From positions 1 through 11,156 of the forward strand of contig DAOWNU010000021.1 in NCBI GenBank assembly GCA_030642425.1: a stretch of DNA of 11,156 bases, in the 5' to 3' direction. The translations under genes were made by a program, and so were the position numbers. Each line of letters begins with the position of its first letter. Position 1 is the stretch's first letter. The notes beneath the pieces are model-generated. The model was not told the origin of the DNA, did not search any database, and saw only the letters and a list, made by a program, of their open reading frames with translations. Shown here piece after piece: positions 1-6,017 of the stretch. The DNA comes from a bacterium. GTDB lineage: Bacteria > UBP14 > UBA6098.

Positions 1-11
1 GGACTGTTAAA

Positions 12-270
12 CAAGTCGTGCAGATACCCTGTCAAGTCGTGCAGACGCTCATTCAAGTCTTGAATGACCACTTGCGGCGCTTGAATAATTGACTGCACGG
101 CTTGAACATGATAAAGTTTGACTTGAATGACCACTTGCAGCGCTTGAATAATTGACTGCACGGCTTGAACATGATAAAGTTTGACTTGAATGACCGCTTG
201 CAGCGCTTGAATAATTGACTGCACGGCTTGAACATGATAAAGTTTGGCTTGAATGACCATTTGCAGCGCT
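12..270. repeat. 21-bp periodic tandem array with 63-bp higher-order unit
   Basis: From base 59 the plus strand carries 21-bp units that mostly begin CTTGAA, grouped in threes as a 63-bp unit. The start TTGAATGACC recurs at 60, 123, 186 and 249, exactly 63 bp apart, and the copies differ by only one or a few bases. Upstream, two more 21-bp units begin CAAGTCGTGCAG at 12 and 33. These match the reverse complement of the later units (CTGCACGRCTTG), so orientation flips at base 58, the centre of the palindrome TCATTCAAG-T-CTTGAATGA (49-67). Because 21 is a multiple of 3, the minus strand stays open in two frames with heptad-like Ser- or Phe/Lys-rich translations. I treat these as a by-product of the period rather than genes. 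The function is unknown; a minisatellite or phased protein-binding array are both possible. Confidence 0.9.
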
Positions 271-407
271 TAAATGGCACTTTTGGGCCCTTTTTAACCG
301 ATTTTCAAAGATCGAACGACTATTTTCCCCTTTTCGATATTCCTCCTTTGCGAGATTCCTCCCGCGCAACTATTATTATCCCCCGCAGGTTGTGGAGGTT
401 AAATTTC

Positions 408-489
408 CGTAGGGGAGGGCCTATGTGCCCTCCCGTCATTCGCCAGTCGGCGTTTGCCGACCGGGAGCACACGCAGGTGCTCCCCTACG
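408..489. repeat. 82-bp cloverleaf palindromic element (REP/MITE-like)
   Basis: The ends form a perfect 10-bp inverted repeat, CGTAGGGGAG at 408-417 and CTCCCCTACG at 480-489. Three perfect hairpins lie inside or overlap it: GGGAGGGC 413-420 with GCCCTCCC 427-434 (6-nt loop), GTCGGC 446-451 with GCCGAC 456-461 (4-nt loop), and GGGAGCAC 463-470 with GTGCTCCC 477-484 (6-nt loop). The result is a three-leaf cruciform closed by the terminal stem. Intergenic elements with GTAGGGG...CCCCTAC ends are, as I recall, common in uncultivated bacteria. It lies just downstream of the AT-rich operon, so in RNA it could also stabilise or end that transcript, although no T-run follows. A related fragment occurs at 3751-3780. 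Confidence 0.8.
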
Positions 490-527
490 AAAAATAAAAA
501 TGTAATGAACGACACAAAAACATCCGT

Positions 528-971
528 TTATTCCTTTTTCTTCAATTCAGCAATTTCGGTTTTGAGAGCTACGATTTCCTTTTGCAGTGAATTGAGTTGT
601 TCAGACCTCTGTGTTAATTTTTCAGATAATTCTCTAACGCCCTCGATAGCCATTATAAGTTCTTTTCCTCTTAGTTTTAATCTATCATCGAGATTCTCTA
701 AGTCACATAAATATTCGAACTCCTTATGTGTAAGTGGCCTACCCATTTCATCTGCAAAATGATTAATATTATATCTAATTAGTAATATTTTTGTCCCATT
801 TTCATTAAATGGTTGGACTTGCCAACTACTAAAGTTGAAACTGTTTTTTCCCATCGTTGACTTTATATATTCGTACTCCATATCGGTTAGCTCAATATCT
901 ATTCGCCAACCGGCTGCTGAACCGGCTTCTCTCATATCATCCGGGAATATTTGTATTTCCATATTTCTCAT
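528..971 (-). CDS. Hypothetical protein with C-terminal coiled coil
   Basis: This encodes 147 aa that I cannot assign to a family. Residues 1-90 look like a small mixed alpha/beta domain containing Trp and aromatic residues (GWRIDIEL, FSSWQVQPF, ILLIRYNINHFADE). From about residue 95 to the end the chain is highly charged with leucine/isoleucine heptads (SEKLTQRSEQLNSLQKEI), ending in ELKKKE, which predicts a coiled coil and oligomerisation. The start is 4 bp after the stop of the upstream DUF1848 gene, so it is probably the third gene of that operon. Met1 (971) and Met4 (962) are both possible starts, and neither has a strong Shine-Dalgarno site. There is no signal peptide or membrane segment, so it is probably cytoplasmic. 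The base composition is AT-rich like the two genes before it. The open frame and operon position make it likely to be real. Confidence 0.75.
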   Translation of the reverse strand: MRNMEIQIFPDDMREAGSAAGWRIDIELTDMEYEYIKSTMGKNSFNFSSWQVQPFNENGTKILLIRYNINHFADEMGRPLTHKEFEYLCDLENLDDRLKLRGKELIMAIEGVRELSEKLTQRSEQLNSLQKEIVALKTEIAELKKKE

Positions 972-975
972 AATA

Positions 976-1950
976 TTATATTATGCTTTCTCCAACTTCA
1001 TGATGGCGTGATGAATTTTTATGAACGACATTAGCAGAATTATTAGCATAACAGTATACACACAAATGCTTGCAAGTATTATATTGGCCTATGTCTTTAC
1101 TATTTATACAACCGCAAAGTTTTCGCTGGCCTTTGTCTTTTAACCCTTTTTTCTTTTGTGTCTTTTCACTAAACAGAGATAAAGTGTTTTGGTCCCTACC
1201 GATAAACTCCATTAGTTGCTTGTCGTTACTGAAAAGTTCAGCAATCAAATCATCATCAATACATTTATTATGTTTAATCCCGAATTCTTCTAAACTTACA
1301 CTCTCAGCACAAGTAGCTAATTCTAAATCCCAGCCCTTATTAAGCATTGATAGTTCTGAGGCTAATTCTTTCATTTTCTCTTCATCGAAATCCAAGTATT
1401 CTATTTTCGCTTTCCTAAGATTTATTTGGACTTTTCTATAGGCTGCAATATCAGCAAAACTAAAAACCAGTTTATTGGTATAGTTGTGAAGCATGTCGCC
1501 AATTTTTTTTACTTTTTTAATTAAGCCGCTAATACTCAAATCTTTTGTAAGAATCATAGGGTCAAAACGCCAAATTACTTTTCCCTTTCCAATTCTATTT
1601 GATAATTCCCGAAAAGTATTTATCCGGTCAGCCAAGTCAGGGACATTAGGTTCTAATCCTTCGGCTTCGTAATCGTTAAGCGTGAACTGGAAATAATAAT
1701 TGATTTCTAATTTATCTATTTCTGGCAATATACGAATCAATGGTTTAGGATTCTTAGACCAGAAGACAACAAGGCGGGTCTTATCGAATTTAACGAGTTG
1801 CCTTTTTTGGTTAAATGGATTAACCCAAACCGAATAACCCGCTTTCAATCGGTTAATGAACCATTTGGAGTAAAAGGCAGGAATATCAGTCGAACGACTG
1901 GCTGAAACAACCACGGGATGAACTATAGATTTGTATTCTTCTTCATTCAC
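976..1950 (-). CDS. DUF1848 family protein, radical-SAM-like Fe-S cysteine cluster
   Basis: The sequence matches the DUF1848 family (Pfam PF08902 as I recall). It has the N-terminal hallmark SASRSTDIPAFYSKWF followed by WVNPFNQK and VVFWSKNPKPL, and near the C terminus CGCINSKDIGQYNTCKHLC followed by VYCYAN. The last part contains Cys-X3-Cys-X2-Cys, the spacing that binds the 4Fe-4S cluster in radical SAM enzymes, but here at the C-terminal rather than the N-terminal end; a Cys-X-Cys pair precedes it. The biochemical function of the family is, to my knowledge, undetermined. The open frame extends to an ATG at 2064 and has another ATG at 2001. I chose GTG 1950 because it overlaps the methyltransferase stop by 8 bp (coupled translation) and leaves only a short leader before the conserved domain. 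It lies between the methyltransferase and the coiled-coil gene, with AT-rich base use like theirs. Confidence 0.85.
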   Translation of the reverse strand: MNEEEYKSIVHPVVVSASRSTDIPAFYSKWFINRLKAGYSVWVNPFNQKRQLVKFDKTRLVVFWSKNPKPLIRILPEIDKLEINYYFQFTLNDYEAEGLEPNVPDLADRINTFRELSNRIGKGKVIWRFDPMILTKDLSISGLIKKVKKIGDMLHNYTNKLVFSFADIAAYRKVQINLRKAKIEYLDFDEEKMKELASELSMLNKGWDLELATCAESVSLEEFGIKHNKCIDDDLIAELFSNDKQLMEFIGRDQNTLSLFSEKTQKKKGLKDKGQRKLCGCINSKDIGQYNTCKHLCVYCYANNSANVVHKNSSRHHEVGESII

Positions 1951-2950
1951 CTTTTCTTCTTTCACTATCTGAGGTCGAAAAGGCCGAAATAAATGCTTCA
2001 TGTTTAGTGAAGCGTTCTCTGCTATTTTCATATGCAATATCAAAACATCTGTTAGTGGGTTCAATTAATAGCTGCAATATTGTGTCTACGTGATTTAAAT
2101 ACTCTTGTATTTCTTCTTTCATAAGTTCGTTTATATAAATATCGTTATCATTATTTACCCAATTTACACATATGTTTGGATCGCTTATATATAATATCCC
2201 ACATTTATCCAAATACTTATTAGACAGTTCTAACATTAATTTATAAGCTCCTTTGTTATATTGATAACTTGGAACAACGATCTTATAAAAATCATCATCT
2301 TTATCTTTGATAAACGTTGTTGGAATACCAAAATTTCTATTATTATCTGCAATAGATTTTTCGGAATTGTATTTAGTTTTACTGTATAATCTTTCGTGCC
2401 AATCTTCCGTATAAACTTCATTAATGAACTTTGATACAATTATAATATCAAACTTCTCATCCACTTCCGTGAGTATTTTTTCTAATTTAGCTTTGAAATT
2501 GTCGATATTTTCTTTAGTAGGGTCGAATTCGAGTTTCTCTAATCTCAATGAGGTATTTGGAAAGAACCTTTCTGTTATAGCATGTAAATCTGCAGTCATG
2601 TTTTCATTACCATCGATGCAGTAAACTTCATACTTTTTTTCACATCCAAAGGTTTCTTTAAAAAGCCAGAGTAAACCATGTGTCGCACAACCGGGTCCGC
2701 AACCTAAGTCAAGTATTTTAATTATCTCTTTGCTTCGCAAGCTATTTGCTATTTCATCTTGTTTTAATATTAACTTGAAGATCTCGTATAATTCGCAAAA
2801 GGTCCTTGGATAATATTTGCCCAAATATAACTTTGCTCTCACATCATTAAACAAATAAGTCTTTCGCACGATATAATTTGTTGATTTAACACTCATTAGA
2901 GCATTCAAATCATCGAAAAGAAAATCATCTATTTCAGCCGGAAATTTCAT
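1943..2950 (-). CDS. Class I SAM-dependent methyltransferase, substrate unknown
   Basis: The protein is 335 aa from ATG 2950, which is preceded at 5-6 nt by GAAGGAG. The frame continues upstream to 3055, but that extension (basic, KGKAYYIGNRW...) overlaps a likely promoter and lacks family features, so the internal ATG is preferred. Motif I of the Rossmann methyltransferase fold is clear at residues 79-87 (ILDLGCGPG, glycine loop for S-adenosylmethionine). An acidic residue ending beta-2 follows at about D113 (YEVYCIDGNENM), then FDIIIVSKFINEVY (motif IV region). The middle and C-terminal parts show no recognisable target-recognition domain. There is no NPPY or similar adenine-methylase motif, so protein, RNA or small-molecule substrates remain open. 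It is the first gene of a three-gene minus-strand operon with DUF1848 and a coiled-coil protein. Low G+C contrasts with the chaperone genes and suggests transfer. Confidence 0.85.
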   Translation of the reverse strand: MKFPAEIDDFLFDDLNALMSVKSTNYIVRKTYLFNDVRAKLYLGKYYPRTFCELYEIFKLILKQDEIANSLRSKEIIKILDLGCGPGCATHGLLWLFKETFGCEKKYEVYCIDGNENMTADLHAITERFFPNTSLRLEKLEFDPTKENIDNFKAKLEKILTEVDEKFDIIIVSKFINEVYTEDWHERLYSKTKYNSEKSIADNNRNFGIPTTFIKDKDDDFYKIVVPSYQYNKGAYKLMLELSNKYLDKCGILYISDPNICVNWVNNDNDIYINELMKEEIQEYLNHVDTILQLLIEPTNRCFDIAYENSRERFTKHEAFISAFSTSDSERRKGE

Positions 2951-3016
2951 TTTTTCTCCTTCTCGCGCTTTCTGTTTCTTCAGACGCTTTGCGTCATTCA
3001 ATTTCCATCGGTTACC

Positions 3017-3045
3017 AATATAATATGCCTTTCCCTTTTGTGCAA
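3017..3045 (-). promoter_or_regulatory. Candidate promoter of the methyltransferase operon
   Basis: On the minus strand TTGCAC (3045-3040) and TATATT (3022-3017) are separated by 17 bp, about 65 bp before the ATG at 2950. A small inverted repeat TTTCCC/GGGAAA (3030-3051) covers the -35 and spacer and could be an operator. A second one, GACGC-TTT-GCGTC (2983-2995), lies in the predicted leader. The -35 match is only 3 of 6, so this is tentative. Confidence 0.4.
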
Positions 3046-3203
3046 GGGAAATCATTCCTCCGGCAGTTCTCGTATTGCCGTGTCTATTGTCGGCGGTTCG
3101 GTTATCTCGTCCGTTGTTGCGGGGCAGCTAAGGTCTTTCAGCCGCCGTGCGCCGCCGCGTCCAATGGGTTTCCTCGGTCACGGGCCGCATTCGTCATTAT
3201 ACA

Positions 3204-3431
3204 TTATTCTCTTACCGCCTTCTTAAATTCCGCGAGCGAAAGGCCGGTTCCCTTAATTATATTCCGCAAAGTTCCCCTCTTTAGGTCGCGTTTGTGCATC
3301 GGAACTACCACCTGCAACTCCCCCTTTACAAAAATCCTGTGCGCGCCCTTCTGCCTGTAAAACTCGAAACCGAGCCTTTTGAGAATTTTAACAAGTTGCT
3401 GTGGTTTTAATGCGGGGAGTTTATCGCTCAT
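3204..3431 (-). CDS. hicA: HicA family toxin (mRNA interferase)
   Basis: This is a 75-aa protein with the HicA (YcfA-like) double-stranded RNA-binding fold. Visible hallmarks are LVKILKRLGFEFYRQKGAHR, in which the histidine is the expected catalytic residue, then a strand IFVKGELQVVVPMH and the family ending LKRGTLRNIIKGTGLSLAEF. HicA toxins cleave mRNA and are neutralised by HicB. The start is ATG 3431, which overlaps the hicB stop as ATGA and has GGAGGT immediately upstream. An ATG 12 bp further upstream (3443) is in frame but has a poorer context. The antitoxin gene is first and the toxin second, the reverse of the E. coli hicAB order but common among solitary pairs. The key histidine is present, so it is probably functional. 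Confidence 0.9.
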   Translation of the reverse strand: MSDKLPALKPQQLVKILKRLGFEFYRQKGAHRIFVKGELQVVVPMHKRDLKRGTLRNIIKGTGLSLAEFKKAVRE

Positions 3432-3652
3432 ACCTCCACGCATACCTCTGTTATGTGCGTGTCGTCGATGACTATTTTGCGGTGCCTGTCTCGCAGCGTT
3501 TCGAGGTATAATTCGAGCGCCTCTTTGATGTTATCGAGAGTTTCGGCGTAGGTTTCGCCCTCGGATACGCAACCGGGCAATTTCGGCACAAACGCCGTGA
3601 AGCCACCCTCGGGCTGCGGCTCGATAACTATCTTGTAAAAGAGATGTTCCAT
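3428..3652 (-). CDS. hicB: HicB family antitoxin
   Basis: The 74-aa protein is a short HicB-type antitoxin. It has the partly degraded RNase H-like fold hallmark YKIVIEPQPEGGFTAFVPKL followed by PGCVSEGETYAETLDNIKEA and LELYLETL. It binds and blocks HicA. No C-terminal DNA-binding domain (ribbon-helix-helix or helix-turn-helix) is visible; the C terminus is a short IDDTHITEVCVEV. Any autoregulation would therefore need another DNA contact. The start ATG 3652 has GGAG at 7 nt upstream (ATAGGAGAAAAAA). It is the first gene of the hicB-hicA pair, with a good sigma-70-like promoter 40 bp upstream. Confidence 0.9.
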   Translation of the reverse strand: MEHLFYKIVIEPQPEGGFTAFVPKLPGCVSEGETYAETLDNIKEALELYLETLRDRHRKIVIDDTHITEVCVEV

Positions 3653-3692
3653 TTTTTTCTCCTATTCGCACGCTCTTCGCAATTCCTTTATA

Positions 3693-3723
3693 AAGTTAGT
3701 CCTTAATTCCCCCGCTGTCAAGG
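3693..3723 (-). promoter_or_regulatory. hicBA promoter, copy of the promoter at 4821-4850
   Basis: Reading the minus strand, TTGACA (3721-3716) is a perfect -35 and TAACTT (3698-3693) a plausible -10, with 17 bp between. The first GENE start, hicB, is about 40 bp downstream. The blocks CCTTGACAGC and GGACTAACTT are identical to those before the nuclease-like gene at 4821-4850, with a similar 10-11 bp middle. The promoter was therefore either duplicated or is under shared control. Confidence 0.65.
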
Positions 3724-3738
3724 CCTTATTTCACGGTT

Positions 3739-3830
3739 TCGATCCAGCCGGTCGGCAACGGCCGACAGCGGCAGGTGCTCAACCGCCTGCGGTGGATTCG
3801 CGTCATTTATCCTCGATGTCGATCCAGCCG
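3739..3830. repeat. Palindromic insert flanked by a 12-bp direct repeat
   Basis: TCGATCCAGCCG occurs at 3739-3750 and again at 3819-3830. Between the copies is a perfect hairpin GTCGGC-AACG-GCCGAC (3751-3766), followed by GCAGGTGCTC (3771-3780), which is also found in the cloverleaf element at 474-483. The flanking repeat encodes Gly-Trp-Ile near the C terminus of the nuclease-like protein. Without the 80-bp insert the protein would end WIETVK; now it ends WIDIEDK. This looks like a palindromic element that landed at the 3' end of the gene with a target duplication. Confidence 0.6.
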
Positions 3831-4762
3831 TGGCGTTTGTCCGCGCGGTATTGGTCGCGTTTGAGTTTTATTTCGCCGCGCGGGCCGCGGAATATGGTTT
3901 CAATTATGCCGGGCGTTTCGATACGGCCTGAAGGCCTACTCAACGACCGGTTCCGTCGGCTGAGCCTGTCGAAGCCCGGTGGCTGAGTAGAGACGGAGTC
4001 TCGTATCGAAGTCCGCATCGACTTTGCGGCTTCGGCAACCATTTTGGCGGTTAAATTCGTTGGTTCGACAGGCTCACCAACCGGCCCGTTCCCTGAGCCT
4101 GTCGAAGGCGGGTCGAGCAATATCACTTTCGCCGTGTCGCCGCCGAGTGCGCATCCAACAACAACCCGCATCGAGATAGGGTCGGTCGCGGTTATGCCCT
4201 GTGTCTGCTTTTTGCCGGAAGCCAATGGCCCGGAAAGATTTCCCGCAGTGCCGGTGGTGCCCTTCGCCTCGAACACGCCCAAAGAGCCGTCTTTAAAACC
4301 GCAAACGAAATCCGGCCTCTTGCTCCCCACCGGAAATACCGCGCCTTTCTTTATGAGCGTGCTGGTATCCGCCCAGTATTCACAATGGAAAATCTCCTCC
4401 ATTACCCACGCGCAAAAGCCCATGCCGAACTCGTCCGCCGCAACCGCTTTCTTGTGCGGGTCGTCCATATCGAGATTCAGCTCGAGCTGTCCGCCATTCC
4501 CGAACGCAAAACCGTGTTTCCAGAACGGGTAGAGCGAAACTGTCGCGAACGGGTCCGCGCTCAAATTGGCTTCGCCAATCGTGCGGCAGAGGTGCATCGG
4601 AGAAAGCCCGATATTCGAGGTGAAATTCCCTGCCATAAATTCACGAAATTCGCATGAGATCAATTTGTCCAACTGCAAATTGGCGAACATCGTCTCGAAC
4701 TTTGGGAACTCGAACTCGTCGAGATTGATAATGACCTGATTGTTTTCGATAGTGATTTCCAT
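3803..4762 (-). CDS. Putative PD-(D/E)XK nuclease-fold protein carrying repeat-derived segments
   Basis: The protein has 319 aa and its family is not recognised. The centre resembles a PD-(D/E)XK nuclease active site: helix with MEEIF (residues 121-125), then R-P150-D151-F and, 14 residues on, F-E165-A-K167-G, followed by a KQTQ stretch (185-188). D151, E165 and K167 would be the metal and catalytic residues. The N terminus (1-100) is hydrophilic with no signal peptide. Residues 219-233 (STGSGNGPVGEPVEP) and 251-282 (ending RSLSRPSGRIE) are translated palindromic repeats, not native protein, and the frame stays open through both. The extreme C terminus was altered by a third element. Start ATG 4762 has AAAGGAA about 12 nt upstream. 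It has its own promoter and lies between hicBA and the transporter. A restriction-like or DNA-repair role is possible but unproven. Confidence 0.7.
   Translation of the reverse strand: MEITIENNQVIINLDEFEFPKFETMFANLQLDKLISCEFREFMAGNFTSNIGLSPMHLCRTIGEANLSADPFATVSLYPFWKHGFAFGNGGQLELNLDMDDPHKKAVAADEFGMGFCAWVMEEIFHCEYWADTSTLIKKGAVFPVGSKRPDFVCGFKDGSLGVFEAKGTTGTAGNLSGPLASGKKQTQGITATDPISMRVVVGCALGGDTAKVILLDPPSTGSGNGPVGEPVEPTNLTAKMVAEAAKSMRTSIRDSVSTQPPGFDRLSRRNRSLSRPSGRIETPGIIETIFRGPRGEIKLKRDQYRADKRHGWIDIEDK
3917..4010. repeat. 94-bp palindromic element inside the nuclease-like gene
   Basis: The ends TTCGATACG (3917-3925) and CGTATCGAA (4002-4010) are perfect inverted repeats. Inside, CTACTCA (3936-3942) pairs with TGAGTAG (3984-3990), and TGAGCCTGTCGAAG at 3961-3974 is shared with the element at 4064-4106. 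This TTTCGATACG...CTACTCA architecture resembles an intergenic repeat that I recall as widespread in actinobacterial and other genomes. Here it is read as about 32 amino acids without a stop. Confidence 0.8.
4064..4106. repeat. 43-bp palindromic element inside the nuclease-like gene
   Basis: A perfect 13-bp inverted repeat, TTCGACAGGCTCA (4064-4076) and TGAGCCTGTCGAA (4094-4106), surrounds a 17-nt loop. On the minus strand it translates as STGSGNGPVGEPVEP in frame with the host gene. The CTGAGCCTGTCGAA core is a well-known dispersed bacterial repeat, and its translation appears in many unrelated proteins. Confidence 0.85.
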
Positions 4763-4820
4763 TTAACCTGTTTCCTTTCGATCCTAAGCTCCCGTGTAGA
4801 ACACGTTAGTCTTATTTAAC

Positions 4821-4850
4821 AAGTTAGTCCGTCATCCCACGCTGTCAAGG
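4821..4850 (-). promoter_or_regulatory. Promoter of the nuclease-like gene
   Basis: On the minus strand TTGACA (4848-4843) and TAACTT (4826-4821) are 16 bp apart, about 60 bp before ATG 4762. The 30-bp segment shares its two 10-bp ends exactly with the hicBA promoter at 3693-3723. It begins only about 45 bp after the end of the transporter gene, so the nuclease-like gene can be transcribed separately. Confidence 0.6.
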
Positions 4851-4893
4851 TATTTCTAAAAAAAATCAGCCATGTCTCTCATCCGCGCGGTCA

Positions 4894-5781
4894 TCAGGGC
4901 CGGGGCCGCCCCGCGTTTGTCGGGAATCTCCCCACGAACATCGACAGGATTATCGCAACCGCGCCAACTATCTCCATCCCGCCCATAGTATCCCCGATAA
5001 CCACCATGGCCAGTAGCGCCGCGAATATCGGCTCGGCAATGTATATCAGCGAAGCTCTCGCGGAAGTCGAAAATCTCTGGGCAAACATCTGCACGCCGAG
5101 TGCGCCGACCGTGGCGAATATCGCAAGATAGGCGATGCCAATCAAATTCGGAAGGTCCGTCGAGATGTGAGTTCCGCTCTCGAAAATCGCGCCGATCCCC
5201 GAGCCGAACGCGACCACCCCGAACTGTATAATTGTCAGCCATTTCCAATCGCCTCTGCGCGTGTATATCTGGATTCCCACAATCTGGAAGGCATAGCAGA
5301 TCGCCGACAAAAATGTGATCTTGTCCCCGGGGTTGATATCTGCAAATGAAATCCCGGCGCCGGAAATCGCCCACAGTCCGAAAGCGGCGGGTATCAGCGC
5401 AAGATAGACCTTGAGCGGAATTTTCGCCTTCTCCCAAAATCTGGACAAAAATGGGATCAACAAAACGAAAAGCGACGTGATAAACCCGCTTCGGGCGGGC
5501 GTTGTGTGGACCAGCCCCAATGTCTGGAACGCGTAGCCGCCGAACGCCGCGATTCCGATTATCAAGCCGCCGACAATCTCGCTTTTTCCGGGACAGCGAC
5601 CGGGCCAAAAGGCGAATATCGCGACGATTGTGGCGATTGCAAAGCGCGCGCCGAGAAGCGCAAACGGCGAATTCGCCGCGCCCTCGCGAACCATGAGCTT
5701 GATTATCAAAAAGGTCGAGCCCCAAATTGCGGTCGTTAAAACGAGTAATGCTTCCGCGCCTATTTTCGATGGTTCTTTCAT
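4894..5781 (-). CDS. EamA/DMT superfamily transporter
   Basis: From ATG 5781 the protein has 295 aa, the normal length for a ten-helix drug/metabolite transporter with two EamA repeats. Helix 1 has the hallmark LTTAIWGSTFLIIKLM. The conserved end of the first repeat, HTTPARSGFITSL, follows, and the second repeat closes with YIAEPIFAALLAMVVIGD and GAVAIILSMF. It is an inner-membrane exporter or permease of small metabolites; the substrate cannot be told from sequence. The open frame runs on to 6024, but that extension is basic, low-complexity and covers the promoter region of groESL, so it is not coding. A GGGGGGAA stretch lies about 15 nt before the start, a weak ribosome site. It is divergent from groES. 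A shadow frame at 4856-5725 is spurious. Confidence 0.92.
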   Translation of the reverse strand: MKEPSKIGAEALLVLTTAIWGSTFLIIKLMVREGAANSPFALLGARFAIATIVAIFAFWPGRCPGKSEIVGGLIIGIAAFGGYAFQTLGLVHTTPARSGFITSLFVLLIPFLSRFWEKAKIPLKVYLALIPAAFGLWAISGAGISFADINPGDKITFLSAICYAFQIVGIQIYTRRGDWKWLTIIQFGVVAFGSGIGAIFESGTHISTDLPNLIGIAYLAIFATVGALGVQMFAQRFSTSARASLIYIAEPIFAALLAMVVIGDTMGGMEIVGAVAIILSMFVGRFPTNAGRPRP

Positions 5782-5994
5782 TCTTTTTGTTTTAAGTTCC
5801 CCCCGCCAATTCGTTCTGCAATATATATTAAAAATGAAAAAATCAAAATTTAATCTTCGCTTCGATATTCTGTCTCGTCTTTCCCCTTCCCTCGACGCGG
5901 AGCGTCGCCCCATGGCGTCACCGCAGAGCAGTGTAACGAGAGTAGTATTTCTACCAAAAAAAAATATTTTAAAAACCACTTGATTTTTCCGGGA

Positions 5995-6010
5995 TGGCAC
6001 ATATCTTGCA
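5995..6010 (+). promoter_or_regulatory. Sigma-54-type -24/-12 promoter candidate of groESL
   Basis: TGGCAC-ATATC-TTGCA matches the RpoN consensus TGGCAC-N5-TTGCW at every fixed base, with the required GG-N10-GC spacing (GG 5996-5997, GC 6008-6009). Transcription would start near 6021, inside the CIRCE. A weaker sigma-70 pair overlaps it: TTGATT 5980-5985 and TATCTT 6002-6007, spacer 16 bp. The sigma-70 reading is the usual one for groESL and cannot be excluded. No paired activator site was recognised upstream. Confidence 0.5.
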
Positions 6011-6017
6011 AAACTTA

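Noticed and set aside
12..270. CRISPR array
   Set aside because: The units are directly adjacent, with no unique spacers between constant repeats, and there are no cas genes.
49..369. Open frames across the 21-bp array on the minus strand (Ser-rich and Phe/Lys-rich heptads)
   Set aside because: A 21-bp period keeps several frames open at once. The starts are TTG or GTG without well-placed ribosome sites, and the array reverses orientation.
2951..3055. Upstream extension of the methyltransferase to 3055
   Set aside because: A strong ribosome site precedes ATG 2950, and a likely promoter overlaps the extension.
3056..3203. G+C-rich gap between hicA and the methyltransferase as a gene
   Set aside because: A 44-codon minus-strand stretch ending IRELPEE is open but has no start codon. 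It could be a fragment of an older gene.
4856..5725. 289-codon minus-strand frame overlapping the transporter
   Set aside because: It is an Arg/Asp-rich shadow of the EamA gene in another frame, without domain features.
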